Source: Phycisphaerae bacterium (lineage in GTDB: Bacteria > Planctomycetota > Phycisphaerae > Phycisphaerales > SM1A02). From it: DNA of 64,000 nucleotides. A program made the position numbers and the translations under genes. Shown in pieces: positions 54,149-62,255 of this stretch. The notes under the pieces are model-generated. The model worked only from the letters and a program-made list of their open reading frames with translations. It did no database searches and was not told the DNA's origin. The first letter of the stretch is position 1. Each line of letters begins with the position of its first letter. Location of the stretch: contig PBAX01000005.1 of NCBI GenBank assembly GCA_002716385.1, forward strand, positions 1 to 64,000. The letters are read 5' to 3'.

Positions 54149-54604
54149 TCAATCGCCTTCGGCGTTGAGAGGATCACTCGCGAAGTCGTGGTAGATACCG
54201 CCCGATTTCGTATTGGCGATCAACACGTTGTTGGTGCCACCACTGGCCCAGTTGTTGCTTGCATCGATCTGATAGGCGCCGAATTTCCATCCGTCGGTTG
54301 CGGCATCACCGAATGATGAGGAGCCCGTCAGCGGGTTCTTGGGAGGACCTGGCAGATAGCCACCATTGATCAATGGGGTCCAGCCGGAGGTTGCCAGGTC
54401 TGGATAGGCTCCGTTCTCGGCCCGATATAGTTCGACCTGACTGCGCAAGGTCTGCAACTGCGTACGAACGCCTGCATTATTGGCCTCATCGGCTGCATTG
54501 GTGAACTGTGGAATGACGACGGCCGCCAGGATTCCGAGAATCACGACGACGATCAGAATTTCGATGAGGGTAAAGGCCTTGCGTGCGTTGCTGCGAATGT
54601 TCAT
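54149..54604 (-). CDS. Major type II secretion/type IV pilin (GspG-like)
   Basis: The 151-residue product has a prepilin leader (MNIRSNARKA) and the N-terminal hydrophobic helix FTLIEILIVVVILGILAAVV with Glu +5. Residue -1 is Ala rather than Gly, which is allowed for some prepilin peptidases. The C-terminal half holds the GspG-type features LRSQVELYRAENGAYPD near residue 60 and NPLTG, GWKF and DASNNW segments. ATG 54604 is chosen because the leader starts there; the frame extends 38 codons upstream without likeness. The 286-bp gap upstream has a possible leader hairpin and no further gene. Confidence 0.9.
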   Translation of the reverse strand: MNIRSNARKAFTLIEILIVVVILGILAAVVIPQFTNAADEANNAGVRTQLQTLRSQVELYRAENGAYPDLATSGWTPLINGGYLPGPPKNPLTGSSSFGDAATDGWKFGAYQIDASNNWASGGTNNVLIANTKSGGIYHDFASDPLNAEGD

Positions 54605-54810
54605 GGGGTATTGACTCCGTAATCGAAAAGGAATGCTCTCTTTCAAGGGCTGAACAAGCGGAATGGCCCCGAGGGGGCGACTTGCTCCGGCCTGCCTATC
54701 GTCAACAACCCCCGGCAACGTCAGCTCCTCTCATAAAAGCTTGCATTCCGAGGCTGCAAGGGGCCGGAAGATCCCTCCCTGCCCGCACAGACCGAACCTC
54801 TTGCCAAACC

Positions 54811-54839
54811 CTCAAATACCCTCCTGAGCCTGATAGAAT
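54811..54839 (+). promoter_or_regulatory. Possible promoter of the DUF1015-serA-serC operon
   Basis: A TGATAGAAT extended -10 element (54831-54839; TGn-TAGAAT) is preceded 17 bases earlier by CTCAAA (54811-54816), a weak -35. It lies 52 bases upstream of the ATG at 54891, which has AAGGGAG as Shine-Dalgarno. The extended -10 is the better half of the evidence. Confidence 0.45.
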
Positions 54840-54890
54840 TCCTGATCCAGCCTCGACTTCCAGCAACACCCCGCCAAGGGAGCCTTCCTC

Positions 54891-56153
54891 ATGGTAAAGA
54901 TCAAGCCATTCGAAGCGATCCACCCCCCGTATAACCGGGCGGCTGCCATTTCATCCCAGCCCTACGACGTGATGAGCACCGCGGAGGCTCGTGAAATGGC
55001 TGGAGACGACACGGACAACTTCCTCCATGTCATACGCCCCGAAATCGATCTGCCAGAAAGCACGGATCCCCACATCGACGCCGTCTACGAGATGGCGACT
55101 CGCAACTTTCAGGACATGTTGTCCAGTGGTGCGCTGTTGAGAGACGAGATTCCGAGCATGTTCCTCTACAGGCAGGCCATCGAGGGGCACAGCCAGATCG
55201 GACTCGTCTGCTGCTGCAGCGTCAAGGAATATCTGGACGACGTCATTCGCAAGCATGAGAAGACTCGCAAGGACAAGGAAGACGACCGGACACGTCATGT
55301 TCGAGCCGTGGATGCCAATACCGGCCCCGTGTTCCTCACCTATCGAGACCATGATCACATCGATCATCTAGCGACCATCGACTGCTCCAGCCGCCCGCTG
55401 TTTCATTTCAAATCAGAGGACGGCGTGACCCATTCGGGCTGGAAGGTCGAGGATCCCGAAGCCTATGTGAAGGCCTTCGATTCCATTCCACTCACCTATG
55501 TGGCGGATGGTCACCATCGAAGCGCCTCCGCGGCCCGAGCAGCCCATGACATAGCGAAAGAGAACCACAGAGACGAGCTGGATGGTCGATCCGAGTCCGA
55601 TTGGTTCCTGAGCGTCCTGTTTCCCGCCAGCCAGCTGAGCATTCTGCCCTACAACCGCGTGGTACGAACCCTGGGACAACTCGGCGGAGACGATGCCCTG
55701 GACAAGCTGCGGGCTCTGGGCACACTCCACATGGACGCCGATCCAAATGTGGAGCATGCTGGCAGCTTCGGAATCTATCTCAAAGGTCAGTGGATGCGAC
55801 TCGATCTCGATCGAGACAGCATCGACTGGGATGATCCGATCCAGTCGCTGGACGTCAAGCTCCTCCACGATCGCATTCTGGAACCACTCCTCGGAATAGA
55901 GGATGAGCGAACCGATCCGAACATCGAATTCGTCGGTGGCATCCGAGGAACCGATGAACTGGCTCGACGGGTGGACGCCATGGGCGAAGCCATCGCCTTC
56001 TCCCTGAAGGCCACCTCCATCGATCAGCTTCTCGATGTCGCCGATGCCGGACTCTGCATGCCACCGAAATCCACCTGGTTCGAACCGAAGCTCCGAAGCG
56101 GACTGTTCGTACACTCCCTTGACTCGATACCGCTCAGCAAGGCCACCAGCTGA
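54891..56153 (+). CDS. DUF1015 family protein, serine-operon associated
   Basis: The 420-residue product belongs to the DUF1015 family (SerC-associated in many bacteria). Recognisable parts: VKIKPFEAIHPPYNRAAAIS at the N-terminus, the conserved HEKTRKDKEDDRTRH near residue 120 and the histidine motif LTYVADGHHRSASAARAAHD near residue 210. The DGHHR motif suggests a kinase or hydrolase-like site; some homologues are linked to serine-derived metabolism but the reaction is not established here. It is followed by serA and serC in the same direction with short gaps (23 and 28 bp). Confidence 0.88.
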   Translation: MVKIKPFEAIHPPYNRAAAISSQPYDVMSTAEAREMAGDDTDNFLHVIRPEIDLPESTDPHIDAVYEMATRNFQDMLSSGALLRDEIPSMFLYRQAIEGHSQIGLVCCCSVKEYLDDVIRKHEKTRKDKEDDRTRHVRAVDANTGPVFLTYRDHDHIDHLATIDCSSRPLFHFKSEDGVTHSGWKVEDPEAYVKAFDSIPLTYVADGHHRSASAARAAHDIAKENHRDELDGRSESDWFLSVLFPASQLSILPYNRVVRTLGQLGGDDALDKLRALGTLHMDADPNVEHAGSFGIYLKGQWMRLDLDRDSIDWDDPIQSLDVKLLHDRILEPLLGIEDERTDPNIEFVGGIRGTDELARRVDAMGEAIAFSLKATSIDQLLDVADAGLCMPPKSTWFEPKLRSGLFVHSLDSIPLSKATS

Positions 56154-56176
56154 TACAGATTCACAAGGAATCCCCC

Positions 56177-57442
56177 ATGAGCACCTCCATGAATCAGTCA
56201 CAATCAACCGAAAAGACGGCCGACGACAATCCCAAGGCCATGTCCGTACTCATCGCCGACAACTTCGAGGCGTCGGGAATCGCGGCACTTGAACAACTTG
56301 GATGCGATGTGGAGATCGACGCCTCCCTTGAAGGCGATTCACTGGCACGGATGATTCAGGAAAAGGATCCCTCCGTGCTCATCGTTCGATCGACACGCGT
56401 CCAGGAATCCGCGATCAAGGCCGGTCGAAGCCTGAGCCTCATTGTCCGGGCCGGAGCCGGCTACGACACGATCGATATCGCATCTGCATCAGCTCAGGGC
56501 ATTTCAGTCGCGAACTGCCCGGGCATGAATGCACTGGCCGTGGCTGAACTCGCCTGGGGGCTGATCCTCTCCTGTGATCGACGAATTCCTGATCAGACAC
56601 GCGATCTGAGGGAAGGCGTCTGGAAGAAGAAGGAATATGCCAAGGCCGCCGGCCTTCACGGGAGAACCCTCGGCATCGTAGGTCTTGGTCGCATCGGTCA
56701 GGCCGTCGCGGAACGCGGAAGGGCCTTCGGCATGAATGTCGTAGCGTGGTCTAGAAGCCTGACTCCTGAAATCGCCGATGAACATGGAATCGGCTACTGC
56801 GAGGAACTCACCAATCTGGCCCGAATGGCGGATGTGATCTCGATCAACGTTGCGGCGAACAAGGAAACAGCCCATCTGGTAGACGAACGGTTCTGCGAGT
56901 CCATGCGACCGGGAACCATTCTGGTGAACACGAGTCGAGGCAGCGTCATCGACGAGGCCGCTTTGACGAAGGCGATCCGGGAAAAGCAGGTGCGAGCGGG
57001 CCTTGACGTCTTTGCTGAGGAGCCGAGTGCCGGTGCACTTGATTTCAAGGACCCCGTCGTGCAGGAGGATGGGGTCTATGGAACCCATCACATCGGAGCA
57101 AGCACCTCACAATCCCAGGAAGCCATCGCCAGCGAGACGGTACGCATCATCCAAACATGGATCTCAAGTGGTCAGGTACCAAATTGCGTGAATCTGGCTT
57201 CGAGAACGGCTGCCTCCGAAATGGTCGCCGTTCGCCACCTCAACAAACCAGGCGTACTCGCCCATGTCTTCGAGGTTCTCGGCAAGAGCGGACTGAACGT
57301 GGAGGAGATGGAAAACGTCATCTATGACGATGCCATCGCGGCCTGTGCCCGAATTCAGATCGGCGGGTCGCTGAAGGACTCCGATATCGCCGCTATTCGC
57401 GAGAACCAGAACGTCATCAGCATCACCAGAACCTCGATCTAG
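56177..57442 (+). CDS. serA: D-3-phosphoglycerate dehydrogenase
   Basis: SerA oxidises 3-phosphoglycerate to phosphohydroxypyruvate with NAD, the first step of serine synthesis. The 421-residue product has the D-2-hydroxyacid dehydrogenase fold: LIVRAGAGYDTIDIASASAQ near residue 93, the NAD site LGIVGLGRIGQAVAERG near residue 165, the catalytic Arg in NTSRGSVIDEAAL near residue 255, Glu in FAEEPSAG and His in GTHHIGASTSQSQEAI near residue 300. A C-terminal ACT domain (HLNKPGVLAHVFEVLGKSGL) suggests serine feedback. ATG 56177 is supported by AAGGA 7 bases upstream. The stop is TAG. Confidence 0.95.
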   Translation: MSTSMNQSQSTEKTADDNPKAMSVLIADNFEASGIAALEQLGCDVEIDASLEGDSLARMIQEKDPSVLIVRSTRVQESAIKAGRSLSLIVRAGAGYDTIDIASASAQGISVANCPGMNALAVAELAWGLILSCDRRIPDQTRDLREGVWKKKEYAKAAGLHGRTLGIVGLGRIGQAVAERGRAFGMNVVAWSRSLTPEIADEHGIGYCEELTNLARMADVISINVAANKETAHLVDERFCESMRPGTILVNTSRGSVIDEAALTKAIREKQVRAGLDVFAEEPSAGALDFKDPVVQEDGVYGTHHIGASTSQSQEAIASETVRIIQTWISSGQVPNCVNLASRTAASEMVAVRHLNKPGVLAHVFEVLGKSGLNVEEMENVIYDDAIAACARIQIGGSLKDSDIAAIRENQNVISITRTSI

Positions 57443-57470
57443 CTACCCAAACATACCTCAGGACCTCACC

Positions 57471-58568
57471 ATGACTTCCACCATGTCGACTCGAACGTTC
57501 AACTTCTCCGCCGGGCCCGCCCTCCTTCCGGAATCGGTCATCCAGCAGGCGCAGCAGGACCTCTGGGATCTGGACAAGACCGGAATCGGACTTCTGGAGC
57601 ACAGCCATCGTGACAAGGCAATCACCAGAATCTTCGATGAAGCCAACCAGCTTTGCCGTGAAGTGGGAAATGTCCCTGATGACTTCGAAGTCCTGTTTCT
57701 CCATGGTGGTGCGTCGACACAGTTCGCCATGATCCCAATGGCGTTTCTGAACAATGGAAAGTCTGCCGACTACGTCAATACCGGAACATGGACGACAAAG
57801 GCCATCGCCGAGGCCAGACGATTTGGCGATGTCAACGTCGTCTGGGATGGCAAGCCCGAGAACTTTAACTCGACACCCTCGCTCGACTCCCTCGCCTGGG
57901 ATCCGCAGGCTGCCTACAGCTACTACTGCTCGAACAACACCATCTTCGGAACACGGTGGCCGGCGACTCCCACCACACCGACTCCATTGATCTCTGACAT
58001 GAGCAGCGAGATGTATGCACGGCCAATAGACTGGGCATCGCACGACATGGTTTATGCCGGTGCCCAGAAGAACCTGGGCCCAGCGGGCGTCGCTGTCGTG
58101 ATCATCCGGAAGTCTCTGCTAGAGAAAGCCAGCACCGACAACCCCTCGATGTTCAGATACGACATTCATGCCGACAAGGGATCCATGTACAACACCCCAC
58201 CGGTGTTCGCGGTGTATTTCGTCGGCAAGATCTTCGAATGGATCAAGTCTCAGGGCGGCCTCACCAGCATGGAGCAGATGAACGATCGCAAGGCCTCACA
58301 TATCTACGATGCCATCGACGGGTCCGGTGGCTTCTTCACTGGACATTCCCGTCTCGAGGATCGATCCACGATGAACATCACCTTCCGCTGTCCGAGCGAG
58401 GCGTTGGAGGCCACCTTCATAGAGGAAGCCGCCAAGCAGGACATGGTCAATCTCAAGGGGCATCGAAGCGTCGGTGGACTCAGAGCCTCCACCTACAACG
58501 CCTTCCCGGAAAGCGGCTGTGTGAAACTTGCTGAATTCATGAATGAATTCGCCCGAACCCACGGCTAG
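57471..58568 (+). CDS. serC: Phosphoserine aminotransferase
   Basis: SerC transaminates 3-phosphohydroxypyruvate to phosphoserine using PLP. The 365-residue product starts with RTFNFSAGPALLPESVIQQA, contains LLEHSHRDKAI (residue about 43), LFLHGGASTQFAMIPMAFL near residue 75, the PLP Asp/Ser region SDMSSEMYARPIDWASHDMV and the Schiff-base Lys in GAQKNLGPAGVAVVIIRKSL near residue 200, and the C-terminal GHRSVGGLRASTYNAFP. It follows serA at 28 bp. The stop is TAG. It completes the serine route except serB, which is not in the window. Confidence 0.96.
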   Translation: MTSTMSTRTFNFSAGPALLPESVIQQAQQDLWDLDKTGIGLLEHSHRDKAITRIFDEANQLCREVGNVPDDFEVLFLHGGASTQFAMIPMAFLNNGKSADYVNTGTWTTKAIAEARRFGDVNVVWDGKPENFNSTPSLDSLAWDPQAAYSYYCSNNTIFGTRWPATPTTPTPLISDMSSEMYARPIDWASHDMVYAGAQKNLGPAGVAVVIIRKSLLEKASTDNPSMFRYDIHADKGSMYNTPPVFAVYFVGKIFEWIKSQGGLTSMEQMNDRKASHIYDAIDGSGGFFTGHSRLEDRSTMNITFRCPSEALEATFIEEAAKQDMVNLKGHRSVGGLRASTYNAFPESGCVKLAEFMNEFARTHG

Positions 58569-58571
58569 GAA

Positions 58572-59465
58572 CTAGAAGGTCAGAAGTCTGGATGCCAGCG
58601 ACGTCAACTGCTGCAGATAGCCGCTGCCGAACAGATTGACATGATTGAGGACTTGGTAGAGCTGATAGACCATCAGCCTCGGCTGCATGTCATGAAGGTC
58701 CGAACCGCGAGCCGCTGCATAGGCATCGAAACAATCCCTCGGAACGCCTCCAAAAAGCGACATCATGGCGACATCCGCCCAGGCGTCGCCTATGGAACAG
58801 GCCGGATCGATGACCGCCACACCGCCATCGGCAAGATGCATGATATTCCCCGACCATAGATCGCCATGCAGCGGGGACGCCTTGGGTCTGGCCGGAATCC
58901 AGTCTCCAAGACGATCGATCACCTGATCCAACAGCATGTTCTCATCGGAACCGAGCAGCCCTGTCTTTCGAGCAAGTTCGAGCTGTGGCCGGAATCGGCA
59001 TTCCTTGTTGAAGACGACCCAGTCATCCTTCCAGTCATTGATCTGAGGCGTCGAACCGATGTGGTTGTCTACATGAAAACCATATCGTTGACCGACATCG
59101 ACCGAATGCATGGCGGCAAGTCCTCGTCCGAGATCGACCCATCCACCATCACACGCACGCCCCGGCTCCAGCCAGCCCATCAACAACACGACACCCATCG
59201 ATTCGACATGCAACCCGAGCACCTCGGGGATCATGAGACCCGATACTCCAAGCGAGGCCAGGAATTCGAGACCCGACCTCTCGGAATGCAGCTGATTGGC
59301 CCCCTCCGGATCGAATGAACACTTGCACACGATCGAATGGTCATCGCCAAGACGGACTCTCCGAACATCGTGTATGCAACCACCGGAAAGCGATTCGATC
59401 TCAGTTGGATCGTCTTCGATGCCGATCGTTTCCAGAGCCCGCCTGATGATCGATGGAACCGCCAT
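58572..59465 (-). CDS. Fructosamine kinase-like protein
   Basis: The 297-residue product belongs to the fructosamine-3-kinase/aminoglycoside phosphotransferase fold: an N-lobe with SLSGGCIHDVRRVRLGD, the catalytic loop in SPLHGDLWSGNIMHLAD near residue 200 and the metal Asp in VAVIDPACSIGDAWADVA near residue 222. The LHGDLWSGN motif is characteristic of FN3K. In bacteria these deglycate ribulosamines or phosphorylate other sugars. Its ATG abuts the phosphatase stop, so it is the last gene of the polysaccharide operon, an unusual place; its substrate there is unknown. Confidence 0.87.
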   Translation of the reverse strand: MAVPSIIRRALETIGIEDDPTEIESLSGGCIHDVRRVRLGDDHSIVCKCSFDPEGANQLHSERSGLEFLASLGVSGLMIPEVLGLHVESMGVVLLMGWLEPGRACDGGWVDLGRGLAAMHSVDVGQRYGFHVDNHIGSTPQINDWKDDWVVFNKECRFRPQLELARKTGLLGSDENMLLDQVIDRLGDWIPARPKASPLHGDLWSGNIMHLADGGVAVIDPACSIGDAWADVAMMSLFGGVPRDCFDAYAAARGSDLHDMQPRLMVYQLYQVLNHVNLFGSGYLQQLTSLASRLLTF

Positions 59466-59929
59466 CAGCTTCTTCGGATCTTGTCCAGAAGTCCTCGGCA
59501 GCTTTCATTGAGTATTTCAAAGACATGGATGAATCCATCACCACCGCCGTAGTAGGGATCGGGAACATTTTCGCCGGATAGCTCCGGGTGGTAATCGAGC
59601 ATCAACTCGATACGGGCACTTCCATTACCAAGGGATCTGACCTGATCCAGTATTTCGGTATCCGAACAGAGAATCAGATCGAAGGCATTGAGATCCGCAG
59701 CGGTGATTTTTCTGGCACTTCCTTCAACGACAACCCCGTTCTTCTTCGCGGTTGCAACCATTCTGGAATCCGGTGATTCACCGGCATGCCATCCACCGAC
59801 ACCAGCAGAATCGATATGAACACCCTCATGACCTGTCGCATGGGCATGATGCCGAAGCAGGGCTTCAGCCATTGGGCTGCGGCAGATGTTTCCCAGACAG
59901 ACGAACAGCACACTCACTCTGTCACTCAT
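59465..59929 (-). CDS. Low-molecular-weight protein tyrosine phosphatase (Wzb-like)
   Basis: The 154-residue product has the P-loop VLFVCLGNICRSPMAEALL near residue 8 with the catalytic CxxxxxR (CLGNICR), a DPYYGGGD motif near residue 120 supplying the general-acid Asp, and the SAG motif after the loop. Such enzymes dephosphorylate BY-kinases in exopolysaccharide loci (Wzb/Etp), which fits the kinase gene 2.3 kb upstream in the same operon. ATG 59929 overlaps the WecA-like stop (ATGA); the frame continues 74 codons upstream without homology. Confidence 0.93.
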   Translation of the reverse strand: MSDRVSVLFVCLGNICRSPMAEALLRHHAHATGHEGVHIDSAGVGGWHAGESPDSRMVATAKKNGVVVEGSARKITAADLNAFDLILCSDTEILDQVRSLGNGSARIELMLDYHPELSGENVPDPYYGGGDGFIHVFEILNESCRGLLDKIRRS

Positions 59930-61212
59930 GATGCTTCTTCCAGATGAGCTGCCATCCTCTTCCTTCTCGAGAGACCCATCCGAACACCAACCAGTGCCAC
60001 GAGGCTGTAGATGGCAATGAACACTATGTAGACAACGAGCATTCGAATATGACCCAGAAGCGACATGATGCCTAGCGTCACCCCGATTCCAGCCATGATC
60101 ACCTCTATGCCATAGACGGCGAGGACCGCTCGCTTCACACCACCGAACCATGATTTGAGTATGTGATGCAGATGACGCGCATCCGGTGCCGACATGCTCA
60201 GGCCTTGAACCTTACGACGACAGATCGCCAGAATGGTGTCGATGATCGGGACTCCGAAGATGAGCAGGCCTGCCAGTACCAGATGAGTCTGTCCCTGCTC
60301 GCCGAGCATCAGAATGATGACTACACAGCAGTATCCCAACAGGAGCGAACCGCAGTCTCCGAGAAATATGGTCGCGGGATTGAAATTATGTGGCAGGAAC
60401 CCAAGCACGGCCCCCAACAATGCCATGCAGAGCGTAATCCTGGCGCCCGATAGAGTAGCGCCCTCGGAAATGATGATGTCTTCGGGTATGTAGCGGGAAA
60501 TCACGTTCAGATCGGACTCGGTCAGGACGGACGCCATCATCAGCGACAGAGAGAGAAGTCCAACTGCAATGATGGCTACCGTTCCGCTCAGAAGGCCATC
60601 CAGTCCATCGATCAGATTGGACGCGTTGCATCCACCAAGAACGAACATGGCGATGATGCCGGTGCCCATCCAGTATGTAACATCAACTGGAATATCCATG
60701 AGTGGGAATGGAATCGTGAATTCGACGATTGGCATCCCAAACAGATAGCCGAAAAGACCCGCTGCGACCTGCGTCCCGATGTCGTTGACCGCCAGCAACG
60801 CAGCCGCCACGAGCTGGCCTGCGATCTTCAATCTCGGGTCCCATCCCCAGACGTCGTCCGCCAGACCGGTGAACGTGATGGCCAGCATTCCGCCGACGAT
60901 GGATAGGGGCAACGGCCTGTATGCGGAGGGTTCCTCAACAACCAGCGCATAGCTGATGGCGATGCCTATGAGCAAACCAATGAAAACCCCCAGACCACCA
61001 AGATAGGGTGTCGCCTTCTTGTGGATCTTCCTCGCATCATCTGGATTGTCTACAACGCCTGTTGCCAGCGCAAGCTGCCTGAATAAAGGCGTCAGGACGA
61101 GAACAGCCAGGAACGAGAATACGAAAACGGGCAGATAGCTCACAAGGAGTGACCAGATCGACACGTCCCCAACGATTGCATCCCCACTCACATCAGCCAC
61201 TGCCACACTCAT
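59926..61212 (-). CDS. WecA/MraY-family undecaprenyl-phosphate sugar phosphotransferase
   Basis: These integral membrane enzymes move a sugar-1-phosphate from a UDP-sugar to undecaprenyl phosphate and start glycan synthesis. The 428-residue product has about eleven membrane segments, DNPDDARKIHKKATPYLGGL near residue 55, GLADDVWGWDPRLKIAGQL near residue 115, the catalytic NASNLIDGLDGL near residue 197, LGDCGSLLLGY near residue 285 and the cytoplasmic loop DARHLHHIL near residue 343. The HIHH-type end is closer to WecA/TagO than MraY. The start overlaps the epimerase stop and the stop overlaps the phosphatase start. Confidence 0.92.
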   Translation of the reverse strand: MSVAVADVSGDAIVGDVSIWSLLVSYLPVFVFSFLAVLVLTPLFRQLALATGVVDNPDDARKIHKKATPYLGGLGVFIGLLIGIAISYALVVEEPSAYRPLPLSIVGGMLAITFTGLADDVWGWDPRLKIAGQLVAAALLAVNDIGTQVAAGLFGYLFGMPIVEFTIPFPLMDIPVDVTYWMGTGIIAMFVLGGCNASNLIDGLDGLLSGTVAIIAVGLLSLSLMMASVLTESDLNVISRYIPEDIIISEGATLSGARITLCMALLGAVLGFLPHNFNPATIFLGDCGSLLLGYCCVVIILMLGEQGQTHLVLAGLLIFGVPIIDTILAICRRKVQGLSMSAPDARHLHHILKSWFGGVKRAVLAVYGIEVIMAGIGVTLGIMSLLGHIRMLVVYIVFIAIYSLVALVGVRMGLSRRKRMAAHLEEAS

Positions 61213-62204
61213 GACGACATCCCCTCATCAACATCGCTCATGAAGGTGGCGATGTCGGAAATAGTCTGAACAAGTTCATGACATGGAGTGAAGTCGAAAG
61301 CGGAACGTAGTCTGGAAACATCGGGTCTACGGTGGATCATGTCCTCGATTTCATGACCATAGGCCTTTTCATAGGACAGGAACTCGATCTTTGAGTCACT
61401 TGCCAGCACATCGATGACCAATTCGGCGAGCGAAAGAATGGAGATCGACTCGTCACGCCCCACATTGATGACGGTTCCCGCCATGGATTCATTTCTGACA
61501 ATACTCGGGAGAACTTCGACGACGTCACGTACATCACAGAAACATCTCGTCTGACTACCTGTTCCATAGACCTGAAGGGGCTCTCCTGCCAATGCCGCCT
61601 TGACGAATCTAGGCAACACCATCCCCCACTTGCCTCTCTGTCTTGGACCGACAGTGTTGAAGAAACGGGCGATGACCACCGGGAGACCATGATCTCGATA
61701 CCAGGCAAGACCAAGGAACTCGTCAATCGCCTTGGAGCACGCGTATGACCACCGGGGCTCGGTCGTTGGGCCAAAGACCAGATCGGCATCTTCCCTGAAT
61801 GGAACGTTCTCAGACTTTCCATAGACCTCGGAAGTGGACGCCAGCAATGTCGGGACTCTGGATGAGGATGCGAATCTGAGGATCGCCAGCGTCTCATGGA
61901 CGTTTGTTTCAATGACGTGGACTGGCTGCTCGACGACCAGTCTGACCCCGACGGCCGCAGCCAGATGGTGAATCTCATCGAATGATGAGGGATCCAGTTG
62001 ATCCAGAGCGGTGGATACCCTCTGGTGGATGAAACTGACTCTGGAATCATCACATCCAGCCAGATTGTCCCAACTGCCTGTGGAAAGATCATCTACGACA
62101 GTCACGCGATCGCCATCATTCAGAATCCGTTCGACCAGATGCGAACCAATGAAACCAGCCCCGCCAGTAACCAGAATGTGTCTAGGTGATTCCGAACTGG
62201 ACAT
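61209..62204 (-). CDS. NAD-dependent sugar-nucleotide epimerase/dehydratase (extended SDR)
   Basis: The 331-residue product is an extended SDR acting on a UDP- or GDP-sugar. Signs: VTGGAGFIGSHLVERIL near residue 12 (NAD site), HLAAAVGVRLVVEQP near residue 80, the catalytic Ser/Tyr/Lys set (STSEVYGKSENVPF and WSYACSKAIDEFLGL near residue 153), and RFFNTVGPRQRGKWGMVLPR near residue 180. It is nearest to UDP-glucuronate decarboxylase and UDP-glucose 4-epimerase types; substrate not fixed. It is 51 bp after the BY-kinase stop and overlaps the WecA-like start. Confidence 0.88.
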   Translation of the reverse strand: MSSSESPRHILVTGGAGFIGSHLVERILNDGDRVTVVDDLSTGSWDNLAGCDDSRVSFIHQRVSTALDQLDPSSFDEIHHLAAAVGVRLVVEQPVHVIETNVHETLAILRFASSSRVPTLLASTSEVYGKSENVPFREDADLVFGPTTEPRWSYACSKAIDEFLGLAWYRDHGLPVVIARFFNTVGPRQRGKWGMVLPRFVKAALAGEPLQVYGTGSQTRCFCDVRDVVEVLPSIVRNESMAGTVINVGRDESISILSLAELVIDVLASDSKIEFLSYEKAYGHEIEDMIHRRPDVSRLRSAFDFTPCHELVQTISDIATFMSDVDEGMSS

Positions 62205-62255
62205 GGGGACGCGCTTCAGGCTTGACGAACAGATCTTGCTTGCTGTTGAATCGGA

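Noticed and set aside
54605-54890. Sigma-54 promoter (TGGCAC-N5-TTGC) before the major pilin
   Set aside because: TGGCAAGAGGTTCGG is only a partial match and the essential GC of the -12 box is absent.
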